13,051 bases of DNA from CAYLLT01 sp964591605 (GTDB lineage Bacteria > Planctomycetota > Phycisphaerae > UBA1845 > PWPN01): positions 1 to 13,051 of the forward strand of contig CAZQEN010000215.1 of assembly GCA_964591605.1 (NCBI GenBank), read 5' to 3'. The translations under genes and the position numbers were made by a program. Each line of letters opens with the position of its first letter. Within the stretch, counting starts at the first letter, position 1. Shown here one piece after another: positions 7,836-13,051 of the stretch. The notes under the pieces are model-generated. The model was not told the origin of the DNA. It searched no databases and saw only the letters and a program-made list of their open reading frames with translations.

Positions 7836-8762
7836 TCACCGCCTCAATTCATTCTCCAGCACTCCGAACAGCCGGTCGACCTCGCGGCGCGTCTCTTCGT
7901 CGAGGACAAAGCCCACCGGCCCGCGTACGATGGTGTTGCGCAGCACGCCCTGCTTGACCAGGAGATACTTCTCGACGGCCAGGAAGGCGTCCAGGCTGTT
8001 CTGCACGGCGATGATCGAGGAAATCGGTAGCGACAGAGCGTAAACGCGCTGCTCATCGCCCGCCTGGAGCGCCCGCCAGAGGGCCACGATCCCCCGGATG
8101 AGGTCCGCCCCGGGCATCGTGCCCACGATCCCGCGCCGGTAGCTGTCGACGAGAGCGATTCCGCCCGTCCCCTCAAACACCCGCGCCTTTCCACCGGTGG
8201 CCTCGCGCAGCGCGCTGAGTCGCGGCCCGATGGGCGTCGCCTCGGGTTTGAAGAGCACCCGATCACCATACTCAGCCAGGAGGCGGGCCAGCAACTCGAC
8301 GGACATCGGTCGGCCGACGTATCCGCTCGCGTCCTGGACTACGACCGGGATTCCGACGCTGCGGATGATCCGCCCGTAATAGCGAAGCAGCTCGGATTCG
8401 CCCACGCCGATCGACACCGGCGGCACGGCCATCACGGCATGGGCCCCGTGCGCCTCTGCATGCCGGGCGTAGCGCTCGGCCGTGTGGCTGCTCTCCGCTC
8501 CGACGCTGATGATGACCGTGCCGCGCGTGCCGCCGAACCGGCAGGCGGCCTCGGCCAGTGCCTCACGCTCCTCGCTTGAGAGCCGCAGCACCTCGGAGAC
8601 CATGGCCATCACGATGCCGTCGGCGCCGCAGTCGTACAGCCACTCGATTTCGCGCTGCAGCATAGCGAAGTCGATCGTCTCGTCGTCGTGGTAGGGCGTC
8701 TGGAAGACGGGGAGGACGCCGCGGAGCGGCCGCTCAGTTGCATTCGAGCGTGGGGCTGCCAT
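7836..8762 (-). CDS. Dihydrodipicolinate synthase/aldolase-family protein, atypical active site
   Basis: A 308-residue member of the DHDPS/N-acetylneuraminate-lyase superfamily of class I aldolases. GVLPVFQTPYHDD at 15-27 is the family N-terminus and Lys172 in VLFKPEATP is the expected Schiff-base lysine. Two positions depart from DapA: the GTTGE pyruvate-binding motif aligns with AMVSE at 53-57, and the catalytic Tyr of YNxP aligns with Gln143 in VVVQDASGYVG. It is therefore probably not a lysine-biosynthesis DapA but a lyase, aldolase or dehydratase for a 2-keto acid, perhaps sugar-derived. The ATG at 8762 is chosen because the family N-terminus begins right after it. The frame stays open upstream to 8954, but that extension only translates the palindromic repeats and is rejected. 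It heads the five-gene cluster running to 2633. Confidence 0.85.
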   Translation of the reverse strand: MAAPRSNATERPLRGVLPVFQTPYHDDETIDFAMLQREIEWLYDCGADGIVMAMVSEVLRLSSEEREALAEAACRFGGTRGTVIISVGAESSHTAERYARHAEAHGAHAVMAVPPVSIGVGESELLRYYGRIIRSVGIPVVVQDASGYVGRPMSVELLARLLAEYGDRVLFKPEATPIGPRLSALREATGGKARVFEGTGGIALVDSYRRGIVGTMPGADLIRGIVALWRALQAGDEQRVYALSLPISSIIAVQNSLDAFLAVEKYLLVKQGVLRNTIVRGPVGFVLDEETRREVDRLFGVLENELRR

Positions 8763-8785
8763 GGGGCATTCGTTTCCGCAGTCTG

Positions 8786-8985
8786 CTAGGGTGGGCTCCG
8801 CCCACCATCGAGTGGGAGGGTGGGCTCTGCCCGCCGCGTGTCTTGTAGGGTGGGCTCTGCCCACCCGCATGCCCTTCAGTCTTGTAGGGTGGGCTCCGCC
8901 CACCTCCCGAGTGGTGGGCAAAGCCCACCCTACGGTGTGGTGGGCAAAGCCCACCCTACGGTGTGGTGGGCAAAGCCCACCCTAC
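8786..8985. repeat. Array of seven REP-like palindromes with GTAG tags
   Basis: Seven 21-base units fill most of the gap between yajC and the DHDPS-family gene. Each is a four-base tag, a seven-base arm GGTGGGC, a three-base loop, and the arm GCCCACC. Four lie in forward orientation (8786-8806, 8815-8835, 8845-8865, 8884-8904; loops TCC, TCT, TCT, TCC) and three in reverse (8913-8933, 8939-8959, 8965-8985; loop AAA as read here, TTT in the unit's own sense). Five carry the GTAG tag exactly; the first has CTAG and the second GGAG plus one arm mismatch. The reverse copies repeat with an exact 26-base period. A GTAG tag at the foot of a hairpin is the hallmark of REP elements mobilised by REP-associated tyrosine transposases (RAYTs); none is encoded here. 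Confidence 0.9.
8884..8933. repeat. Inverted REP pair (REPIN-like unit)
   Basis: The fourth forward and first reverse palindromes face each other with an eight-base spacer, making a 50-base unit that starts with GTAG and ends with CTAC. This is the geometry of a REPIN/BIME, two REPs in opposite orientation able to fold into one long hairpin, and it marks the orientation switch within the array. Confidence 0.7.
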
Positions 8986-8992
8986 CGGCCCG

Positions 8993-9340
8993 TTACTGCA
9001 CGTCCGTCGGCGACTCACCCTCGGCGAGGACCTTCTGAATCGCGCCGCGGATCACGGTGATCTTGACGTTGTTCGTCTCGTCCACCTTCAGCGTGACCTC
9101 GGTATCCTTCACGTTGACGACTGTGCCGATGATGCCGCCGATGGTCATCACGCGGTCATTCTTCTTGACCGCCGAGAGCATCGCCGCCCGCTGCTTCTTC
9201 TGCTTTCGATTGCCCGACAGGACGATCGCGTAGAACACGATGATGATCAGCGGGAGGCCGATGATGAAGACCGGGTCGAACCCGCCGGGCTGCTGGGGTT
9301 TGGGCTGCTGTGCGAGCAATGAAGCGAGGATGTCGATCAC
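8993..9340 (-). CDS. yajC: Preprotein translocase subunit YajC
   Basis: A 115-residue protein with the YajC layout: a short N-terminus rich in Gln and Pro, a single membrane segment at about 24-41 (VFIIGLPLIIIVFYAIV), a basic stretch NRKQKKQR at 44-51, and a conserved soluble domain with NDRVMTIGGIIGTV at 61-74 and VDETNNVKITVIRGAI at 86-101. YajC associates with SecDF and the Sec translocon in the inner membrane. The start is taken as GTG at 9340: it overlaps the tgt stop (GTGA, 9337-9340), has a GGAGAGG site four bases before it, and gives the usual YajC N-terminus. The longer ATG start at 9415 would add 25 Arg-rich residues that only shadow the tgt C-terminus. secD, the common next gene, is absent. 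Confidence 0.93.
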   Translation of the reverse strand: MIDILASLLAQQPKPQQPGGFDPVFIIGLPLIIIVFYAIVLSGNRKQKKQRAAMLSAVKKNDRVMTIGGIIGTVVNVKDTEVTLKVDETNNVKITVIRGAIQKVLAEGESPTDVQ

Positions 9341-10479
9341 GAAGCCTCTCCGTCGGGACCGCGGTCTTCGGCGGCCGCGCCGGCCACCGGAAATTCGGCC
9401 AGCATCGTCGCCCAATCACCCGTCGGAATCAAGTCTCGCAGCCTGCTCATAAACCTCTGAAAAAACCAGAGGTTGTGAACACTGAGCAGCATCGGGCCAA
9501 ACATCTCTCCGGCTGAAAACAGGTGACGGATATACGCCCGGCTGAATTGACGGCAGGTCGGGCAGGGGCAGTCGCCCTCGAGCGGCTCGTCCTGGGTTCG
9601 GTACTTCTCGTTGCGCAGCCGCAGGCTGCCGGTGGCGGTGAAGGCGTAGCCGTTGCGGCCGTTGCGCGTGGGCAGCACGCAGTCGAACATGTCGATCCCC
9701 GCCCGGACCGCCGCCAGGATGTCGCGCGGCATGCCGACGCCCATGAGGTATCGCGGCCGGTCCGCCGGCAGGGCGGGTACCAGATCATCGAGCACCGCCA
9801 CCATCTGCTCGTGCGTCTCTCCGACGGAGAGGCCGCCCACTGCATAGCCGTCGAAATCCAGCTCGATCAGCCGGCGTGCGCACGCCAGGCGCAGATCGGC
9901 AAAGACCCCGCCCTGCACAATGCCGAACAGGGCCTGATCGTCGCGCGCGTGGGCGGCTTTGCACGCGGCAGCCCAGCGGATCGTCCGGTCGACTGCCTGC
10001 GCGGCGGTCACGCGGTCCACATCGCCCGGCGGGCACTGGTCCAGGCACATGATGATGTCCGCGCCAAGCTGATTCTGAATGCGCGTGGCCGACACGGGGT
10101 CGAGGTCGATCCGCCGGCCGTCGATGTGTGAGCGGAAACTGACCCCCTCGTCGGTGATCCGGTTGAGCGAGGCGAGCGAGAACACCTGGTATCCGCCGCT
10201 GTCGGTCAGGATGGGGTGGGGCCAGCCCATGAACCGGTGCAGCCCGCCGAATTGTGCGATCAGCTCCGCCCCCGGGCGCTGGCAGAGGTGATAGGTGTTT
10301 CCGAGCAGGATGTCCGCACCGCTCTCGCGCACCTGCCGCGGCCAGACGCCCTTGACCGTTCCGCGCGTCCCCACCGGCATGAACGCGGGCGTGCGCACCG
10401 CGCCATGCGGCGTCGTGATCCGCCCGCACCGCGCCTCCTGCTTCGGCGCCCTCTGGAGAATCTCGAAATGCAGGTTCAT
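9337..10479 (-). CDS. tgt: Queuine tRNA-guanine transglycosylase
   Basis: A 380-residue Tgt of normal bacterial length, which swaps guanine-34 of GUN-anticodon tRNAs for preQ1 in queuosine synthesis. DSGGYQVFSL at 93-102 carries Asp93, and FDCVLPTRNGRNG at 265-277 carries the nucleophile Asp266 and the tRNA-recognition loop. FGIVQGG at 185-191 and GGLSVGE at 215-221 are the base-binding motifs. The structural zinc site is complete: Cys304, Cys306, Cys309 and His335. The start MNLHFEIL at 10479 fits the family; the frame stays open 417 codons further upstream to 11730, but that part is antisense to the carboxypeptidase gene and is rejected. No strong ribosome site is visible. It overlaps yajC by four bases, the classic tgt-yajC arrangement, and is divergent from the S66 peptidase gene. 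Confidence 0.96.
   Translation of the reverse strand: MNLHFEILQRAPKQEARCGRITTPHGAVRTPAFMPVGTRGTVKGVWPRQVRESGADILLGNTYHLCQRPGAELIAQFGGLHRFMGWPHPILTDSGGYQVFSLASLNRITDEGVSFRSHIDGRRIDLDPVSATRIQNQLGADIIMCLDQCPPGDVDRVTAAQAVDRTIRWAAACKAAHARDDQALFGIVQGGVFADLRLACARRLIELDFDGYAVGGLSVGETHEQMVAVLDDLVPALPADRPRYLMGVGMPRDILAAVRAGIDMFDCVLPTRNGRNGYAFTATGSLRLRNEKYRTQDEPLEGDCPCPTCRQFSRAYIRHLFSAGEMFGPMLLSVHNLWFFQRFMSRLRDLIPTGDWATMLAEFPVAGAAAEDRGPDGEAS
9345..9351 (-). promoter_or_regulatory. Ribosome binding site for yajC GTG start
   Basis: GGAGAGG on the minus strand lies four bases before the GTG at 9340, inside the last codons of tgt. It supports the GTG as the yajC start and coupled translation with tgt. Confidence 0.6.
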
Positions 10480-10530
10480 GCGAACGGTATCGTATCTGCC
10501 GTACTCCAACCAATCGAGGTGTTGGGGTGG

Positions 10531-10547
10531 CCCACCCGAAGGGTGGG
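10531..10547. repeat. Perfect palindrome in the tgt / S66 peptidase divergent gap
   Basis: CCCACCC at 10531-10537 and GGGTGGG at 10541-10547 pair as a seven-base stem with loop GAA. It sits in the 108-base region between divergent genes. The arms resemble the REP palindromes near 8.8-9.0 kb (CCCACC/GGTGGG core) but with outward order and without a GTAG tag, so it may be a second dispersed family, an operator, or a degenerate relative. Confidence 0.5.
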
Positions 10548-10587
10548 GGACCTGCACCGATTCGACGGGCCGCACCGGGGCGATATC

Positions 10588-11682
10588 ATGTCCGCCATGA
10601 TCTGCGTTGGTCTGCTCTCGTTGCTGCAGTTGTGCGCGGGAGATGAGCTTCCCCTCATCCGCCCGCGGGCGCTCTCGCCGGGTGACACGATCACCATCGT
10701 CGCCCCGGCGGGCGACCTCGACCGCGACCGGATCGAGCGGGCGGTGCGGCGGCTCGAAGAGATGCGTTTCCGCGTCAAAGTGCCGCCCAACCTCTACCGC
10801 CGCCGCGGCTATCTGGCGGGTACCGATGAAGAACGCGCCGGCGAGCTGATGAACGCCTTTCTTGACCCCCAGGTCGATGCCGTTTTCTGCGGAGGCGGCG
10901 GCTACGGCACCACGCGCATGCTCGACCTGCTCGATTACGAGGCGATCCGCCGCCATCCCAAGATCTTCACCGGCTTCAGCGACATCACCGGCCTGCATCT
11001 GGCCATCCAGCGAAAATGCCGGCTGGTGACATTTCACAGTCCGGTGGCCTCGTACGGCCTGGGCAGCCCCGACAACCCCTCGACGTTCTCGCTCGACTCC
11101 TTCTGGCGGGCGCTCCTGCTTGAAAAGTACGTCGCGTCGCAGAGTCAGAGGAGCGAAAGCGACTCGCCCGGATACGCGTACGTGCCCGCCCCCGACAACC
11201 CGCGCATCCGGACGATTTCCCCCGGGATCGCCCGCGGCCGGCTCACCGGCGGGAACCTGACGCTGGTCAGCACGCTCATGGGCACCCCGTACGAAATCGA
11301 GACCGAGGGACGCATCCTGTTCCTCGAAGACCGAAACGAGGAGCCTTACCGGATCGACCGATTCCTCTCGCAGATGCGGCTGGCGGGCCAGCTCGACGTG
11401 CTCGCGGGCGTCGTGCTTGGGGTGTTCGTGGATTGCGACGCCAGGAACGGCTCCCGCAGCCTGACGCTCCAGCAGATCTTCGCCGATTACTTTGAAGACA
11501 GCGGCATTCCTGTTATCTGGAACTGGCCGGTGGGGCATTACCGATACAACGCGACGCTGCCGCTGGGGATCATGGCGGAGCTGGACGCCGACCGCGGCAG
11601 TCTGCGGCTGCTCGAGAACCCGGTGGCTCTGGGGGAAGATGGCGCGCTCCTGGCGCCGCCGGTGAAGGAGGATTCCGAATGA
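10588..11682 (+). CDS. S66-family L,D-carboxypeptidase-like protein
   Basis: A 364-residue member of the LdcA/MccF (S66) serine peptidase family; LdcA removes the terminal D-Ala from murein tetrapeptides during recycling. The Ser-Glu-His triad is in place: Ser131 in TGFSDITGLH, Glu247 in LFLEDRNEEPYRIDRF, and His317 in PVGHYRYNATLPLG. The oxyanion region CGGGGYGTTR at 101-110 and GGNLTLV at 221-227 are typical. The N-terminus (MSAMICVGLLSLLQLCAGDE) is hydrophobic and might be a weak signal peptide, but has no basic residues. ATG at 10588 is chosen because GGGG lies seven bases before it; ATG at 10597 is possible. The frame's extension to 10216 is antisense to tgt and rejected. The stop overlaps the next start (ATGA), so the two are coupled. 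Residues 183-193 are an odd Ser/Gln/Arg-rich insert. Confidence 0.9.
   Translation: MSAMICVGLLSLLQLCAGDELPLIRPRALSPGDTITIVAPAGDLDRDRIERAVRRLEEMRFRVKVPPNLYRRRGYLAGTDEERAGELMNAFLDPQVDAVFCGGGGYGTTRMLDLLDYEAIRRHPKIFTGFSDITGLHLAIQRKCRLVTFHSPVASYGLGSPDNPSTFSLDSFWRALLLEKYVASQSQRSESDSPGYAYVPAPDNPRIRTISPGIARGRLTGGNLTLVSTLMGTPYEIETEGRILFLEDRNEEPYRIDRFLSQMRLAGQLDVLAGVVLGVFVDCDARNGSRSLTLQQIFADYFEDSGIPVIWNWPVGHYRYNATLPLGIMAELDADRGSLRLLENPVALGEDGALLAPPVKEDSE
11665..11672 (+). promoter_or_regulatory. Ribosome binding site for the Tat-exported isomerase-like gene
   Basis: AAGGAGGA ends six bases before the ATG at 11679 and lies within the last codons of the carboxypeptidase gene. It confirms the ATG that overlaps the upstream TGA. 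Confidence 0.8.
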
Positions 11683-12632
11683 AGGCCGTGTGTGGGTCCC
11701 GCTCGAGCCGGCGCGAGTTTCTGCAGGCATCGCTGGCCGTTGTCGCCGTCACCGGCGCGGCGCGAGGGGGGGAACTGCCGTCGGATACCCCTCGCCGACC
11801 CCGATTGTGCCTCTTCTCCAAGCCGCTGGGGGGCCGGCCCGTCGCGGAACTGCCTCCGCTCCTGCATGATCTGCGCTGCGATGCCCTGGATCTCACCTGC
11901 CGGCCGGGCGGCCACGTGCTCCCCGAGCGCGTGGTGGACGATCTCCCGCGCGCCCACGAGCTGCTCAAGGCCGCCGGGATCGGCGTGGCCATGCTGACCA
12001 CCGGCATCACCGACGCCGGCAAAGACCATGCGGAAGCGGTTTTCCGGACAGCCGCCGCCCTTGGCATCCGGTATCTCAAGCTCGGGTACTACCCCTATCG
12101 CGACCTGCGGCGCATTGATGAGACCCTGCGCGACGTCAAGTCGAAGCTGCGGGACCTGGTCGCGCTGGCCCGTTCTCACGGTCTGCGGCTGGGCTTTCAC
12201 AACCATTCCGGCCTCAACGTCGGTTCGCCGATGTGGGACCTGCACGGGCTTCTGGGCGACCTGCCGCCCGAGACGATCGGTTCCTACTTTGATGCGGCTC
12301 ATGCCACCGTCGAAGGCGGCCACGGCGGCTGGCAGATCGGGCTGAACCTCCTCGCCCCGCGCATCATCATGCTGTCGGTCAAGGACTTCTCATGGGAGCA
12401 CGAAACCGGCGGAGGCTGGAAAGACCGCTGGGGCCCGCTGGGTCAGGGCATGGTACCCTGGAAGCAGGTGATGTCGCGGATGAAGGCGCTCGGCTTCACC
12501 GGCCCCATCTCGCTCCACGTGGAGTATCTCAAGGCCGCCCCGGCCGGCTCGGAGCAGGAAAAGGCGATTCTCGCGGCCATCGCCCGTGACTGGAAAACCG
12601 TTCAGGAGATGGTTCGCGAAGCCCGTCTGTGA
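11679..12632 (+). CDS. Tat-exported sugar phosphate isomerase/epimerase-like protein
   Basis: A 317-residue protein of the xylose-isomerase-like TIM-barrel (AP endonuclease 2) superfamily. The N-terminus has a twin-arginine signal, SRREFLQ at 10-16, then a hydrophobic stretch LAVVAVTGAARG, so folded export to the periplasm is likely. Barrel features include LTTGIT at 106-111, YLKLGYY at 132-138, FHNHSG at 173-178, SYFDAAHA at 202-209, LSVKDF at 232-237, GQGMVPW at 255-261 and LHVEY at 279-283; His176, Asp205, His208 and Glu282 are plausible metal or catalytic residues. Reported family activities include sugar isomerisation and epimerisation, but the substrate cannot be told here. It is coupled to the S66 peptidase gene by ATGA overlap with a strong ribosome site. 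No link between a murein peptidase and this barrel protein is established. Confidence 0.87.
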   Translation: MKAVCGSRSSRREFLQASLAVVAVTGAARGGELPSDTPRRPRLCLFSKPLGGRPVAELPPLLHDLRCDALDLTCRPGGHVLPERVVDDLPRAHELLKAAGIGVAMLTTGITDAGKDHAEAVFRTAAALGIRYLKLGYYPYRDLRRIDETLRDVKSKLRDLVALARSHGLRLGFHNHSGLNVGSPMWDLHGLLGDLPPETIGSYFDAAHATVEGGHGGWQIGLNLLAPRIIMLSVKDFSWEHETGGGWKDRWGPLGQGMVPWKQVMSRMKALGFTGPISLHVEYLKAAPAGSEQEKAILAAIARDWKTVQEMVREARL

Positions 12633-12823
12633 TCGCCCGGCTCCCGCATCGCCCTCGAATCCGCATGTCTCCCGGCGACCCAGCCATTCAGAACCTGGAG
12701 CGTCAGCGGCGAGGCTGATCCGCGGCTGGAGGTGTGTCCACGCCACAGGCAAGCCGCTTCCTGATGCCGCGCGTTGCGAATGGTCGCCGCGCGACTGCGT
12801 GTCGAGGTAATGGACGATCCACG

Positions 12824-13051
12824 CTACGTTTCGTGTTTGCTGAACCACGCCCCGGCCATTGTGCGGGCCAGGATCTGGATGTCGAGCCCGAGACTCCAGT
12901 TCTTGATGTAGTACACGTCGTGCTGGATGCGCTTGCGGAGCGAGGTGTTGCCGCGGAAGCCGTTGACCTGGGCGTACCCCGTCATCCCCGCCTTCATCTT
13001 GTGACGCAGCATGTAGCGGGGGATCTCGTGCTTGAATTTCTCGATGAATTC
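12824..13051 (-). CDS. Polyprenyl-phosphate sugar-1-phosphate transferase (WcaJ-like), C-terminal fragment
   Basis: Only the last 75 residues lie in the window; the reading frame stays open to the right edge, so the gene is cut by the window and not broken. The visible part carries the conserved C-terminus of bacterial sugar transferases: RHKMKAGMTGYAQVNGFRG, then LRKRIQHDVYYIKNW, then SLGLDIQILARTM. These enzymes transfer a sugar-1-phosphate to undecaprenyl phosphate at the inner membrane and start exopolysaccharide or O-antigen synthesis. The fragment suits the WcaJ/undecaprenyl-phosphate glucose phosphotransferase group. It is convergent with the isomerase-like gene across 191 bases. An internal ATG at 13012 is not the true start. 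Confidence 0.92.
   Translation of the reverse strand, partial: EFIEKFKHEIPRYMLRHKMKAGMTGYAQVNGFRGNTSLRKRIQHDVYYIKNWSLGLDIQILARTMAGAWFSKHET

Noticed and set aside
8763..8954. 64-codon N-terminal extension of the DHDPS-family protein
   Set aside because: It only translates the palindromic repeats (recurring VGWALPT/GRAHPT-like peptides); the family N-terminus begins after the ATG at 8762.
8786..8985. CRISPR array
   Set aside because: Units are 21 bases with gaps of only 5 to 19 bases, switch orientation midway, and lack unique spacers of regular length or cas genes.
8761..9060. Small plus-strand frames over the repeat array, with repeated VGWALP and GKAHPT peptides
   Set aside because: The periodic peptides come from palindromic DNA repeats, not a repeat protein; no ribosome site or homologous domain is visible.
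10480..11730. N-terminal extension of tgt by 417 codons
   Set aside because: It is antisense to the S66 peptidase, whose catalytic triad is intact, and Tgt starts normally at MNLHFEIL (10479).
12680..12729. Nested inverted repeats (CCAGCC/GGCTGG around TCAGC/GCTGA) as a terminator between convergent genes
   Set aside because: Stems are only five to six bases with a large internal gap and no T-run; too weak to call in GC-rich DNA.
13046..13051. GAATTC (EcoRI site) at the exact right edge, suggesting a cloning junction
   Set aside because: A single six-base site can fall at a window edge by chance, and the sugar transferase frame reads through it in normal family sequence (EFIEKF).

Overview
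The window is GC-rich, gene-dense bacterial chromosome. Several traits suggest a member of the Planctomycetota or a related PVC lineage: exported Nif3-like and Tat-exported xylose-isomerase-like barrel proteins, a truncated neutral-ceramidase-like protein, an SGLT-type symporter in a small catabolic cluster, and GTAG-tagged palindromic repeats. This placement is inferred from gene content only. No tRNA, rRNA, CRISPR array, transposase or phage gene was seen.

Layout. Positions 119-2609 (+) carry comM (a YifB/ComM AAA+ ATPase) and a Nif3-like protein with a signal peptide. Positions 2633-10479 (-) hold seven genes in one direction, in transcription order: tgt, yajC (4-nt GTGA overlap with tgt), a 230-nt gap filled by seven REP-like palindromes, a dihydrodipicolinate-synthase-family protein, an SDR dehydrogenase, a ceramidase-N-domain-like hydrolase, an SGLT-type sodium/solute symporter (4-nt ATGA overlap) and a secreted protein of unknown function. 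Positions 10588-12632 (+) hold an S66 L,D-carboxypeptidase-like gene coupled through an ATGA overlap to a Tat-exported sugar isomerase/epimerase-like gene. Positions 12824-13051 (-) are the C-terminal end of a polyprenyl-phosphate sugar-1-phosphate transferase that runs off the window.

How the genes may work together. tgt and yajC form the familiar queuosine/Sec pair, but secD/secF do not follow yajC here. The five minus-strand genes beyond the repeat array look like a compact uptake and breakdown unit: a secreted protein, Na+-coupled uptake of a sugar-like solute, a cytosolic amidase-like enzyme, NAD-dependent oxidation, and a pyruvate-aldolase-fold lyase whose usual catalytic Tyr and Thr-Thr positions are altered. 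The substrate cannot be read from the sequence. This cluster and the REP array are the parts most worth a second look.

Intergenic space is small. Positions 1-118 hold only a possible promoter and a GC hairpin. Positions 12633-12823 show no convincing gene or strong terminator. There is no gene-free stretch above 300 bases.
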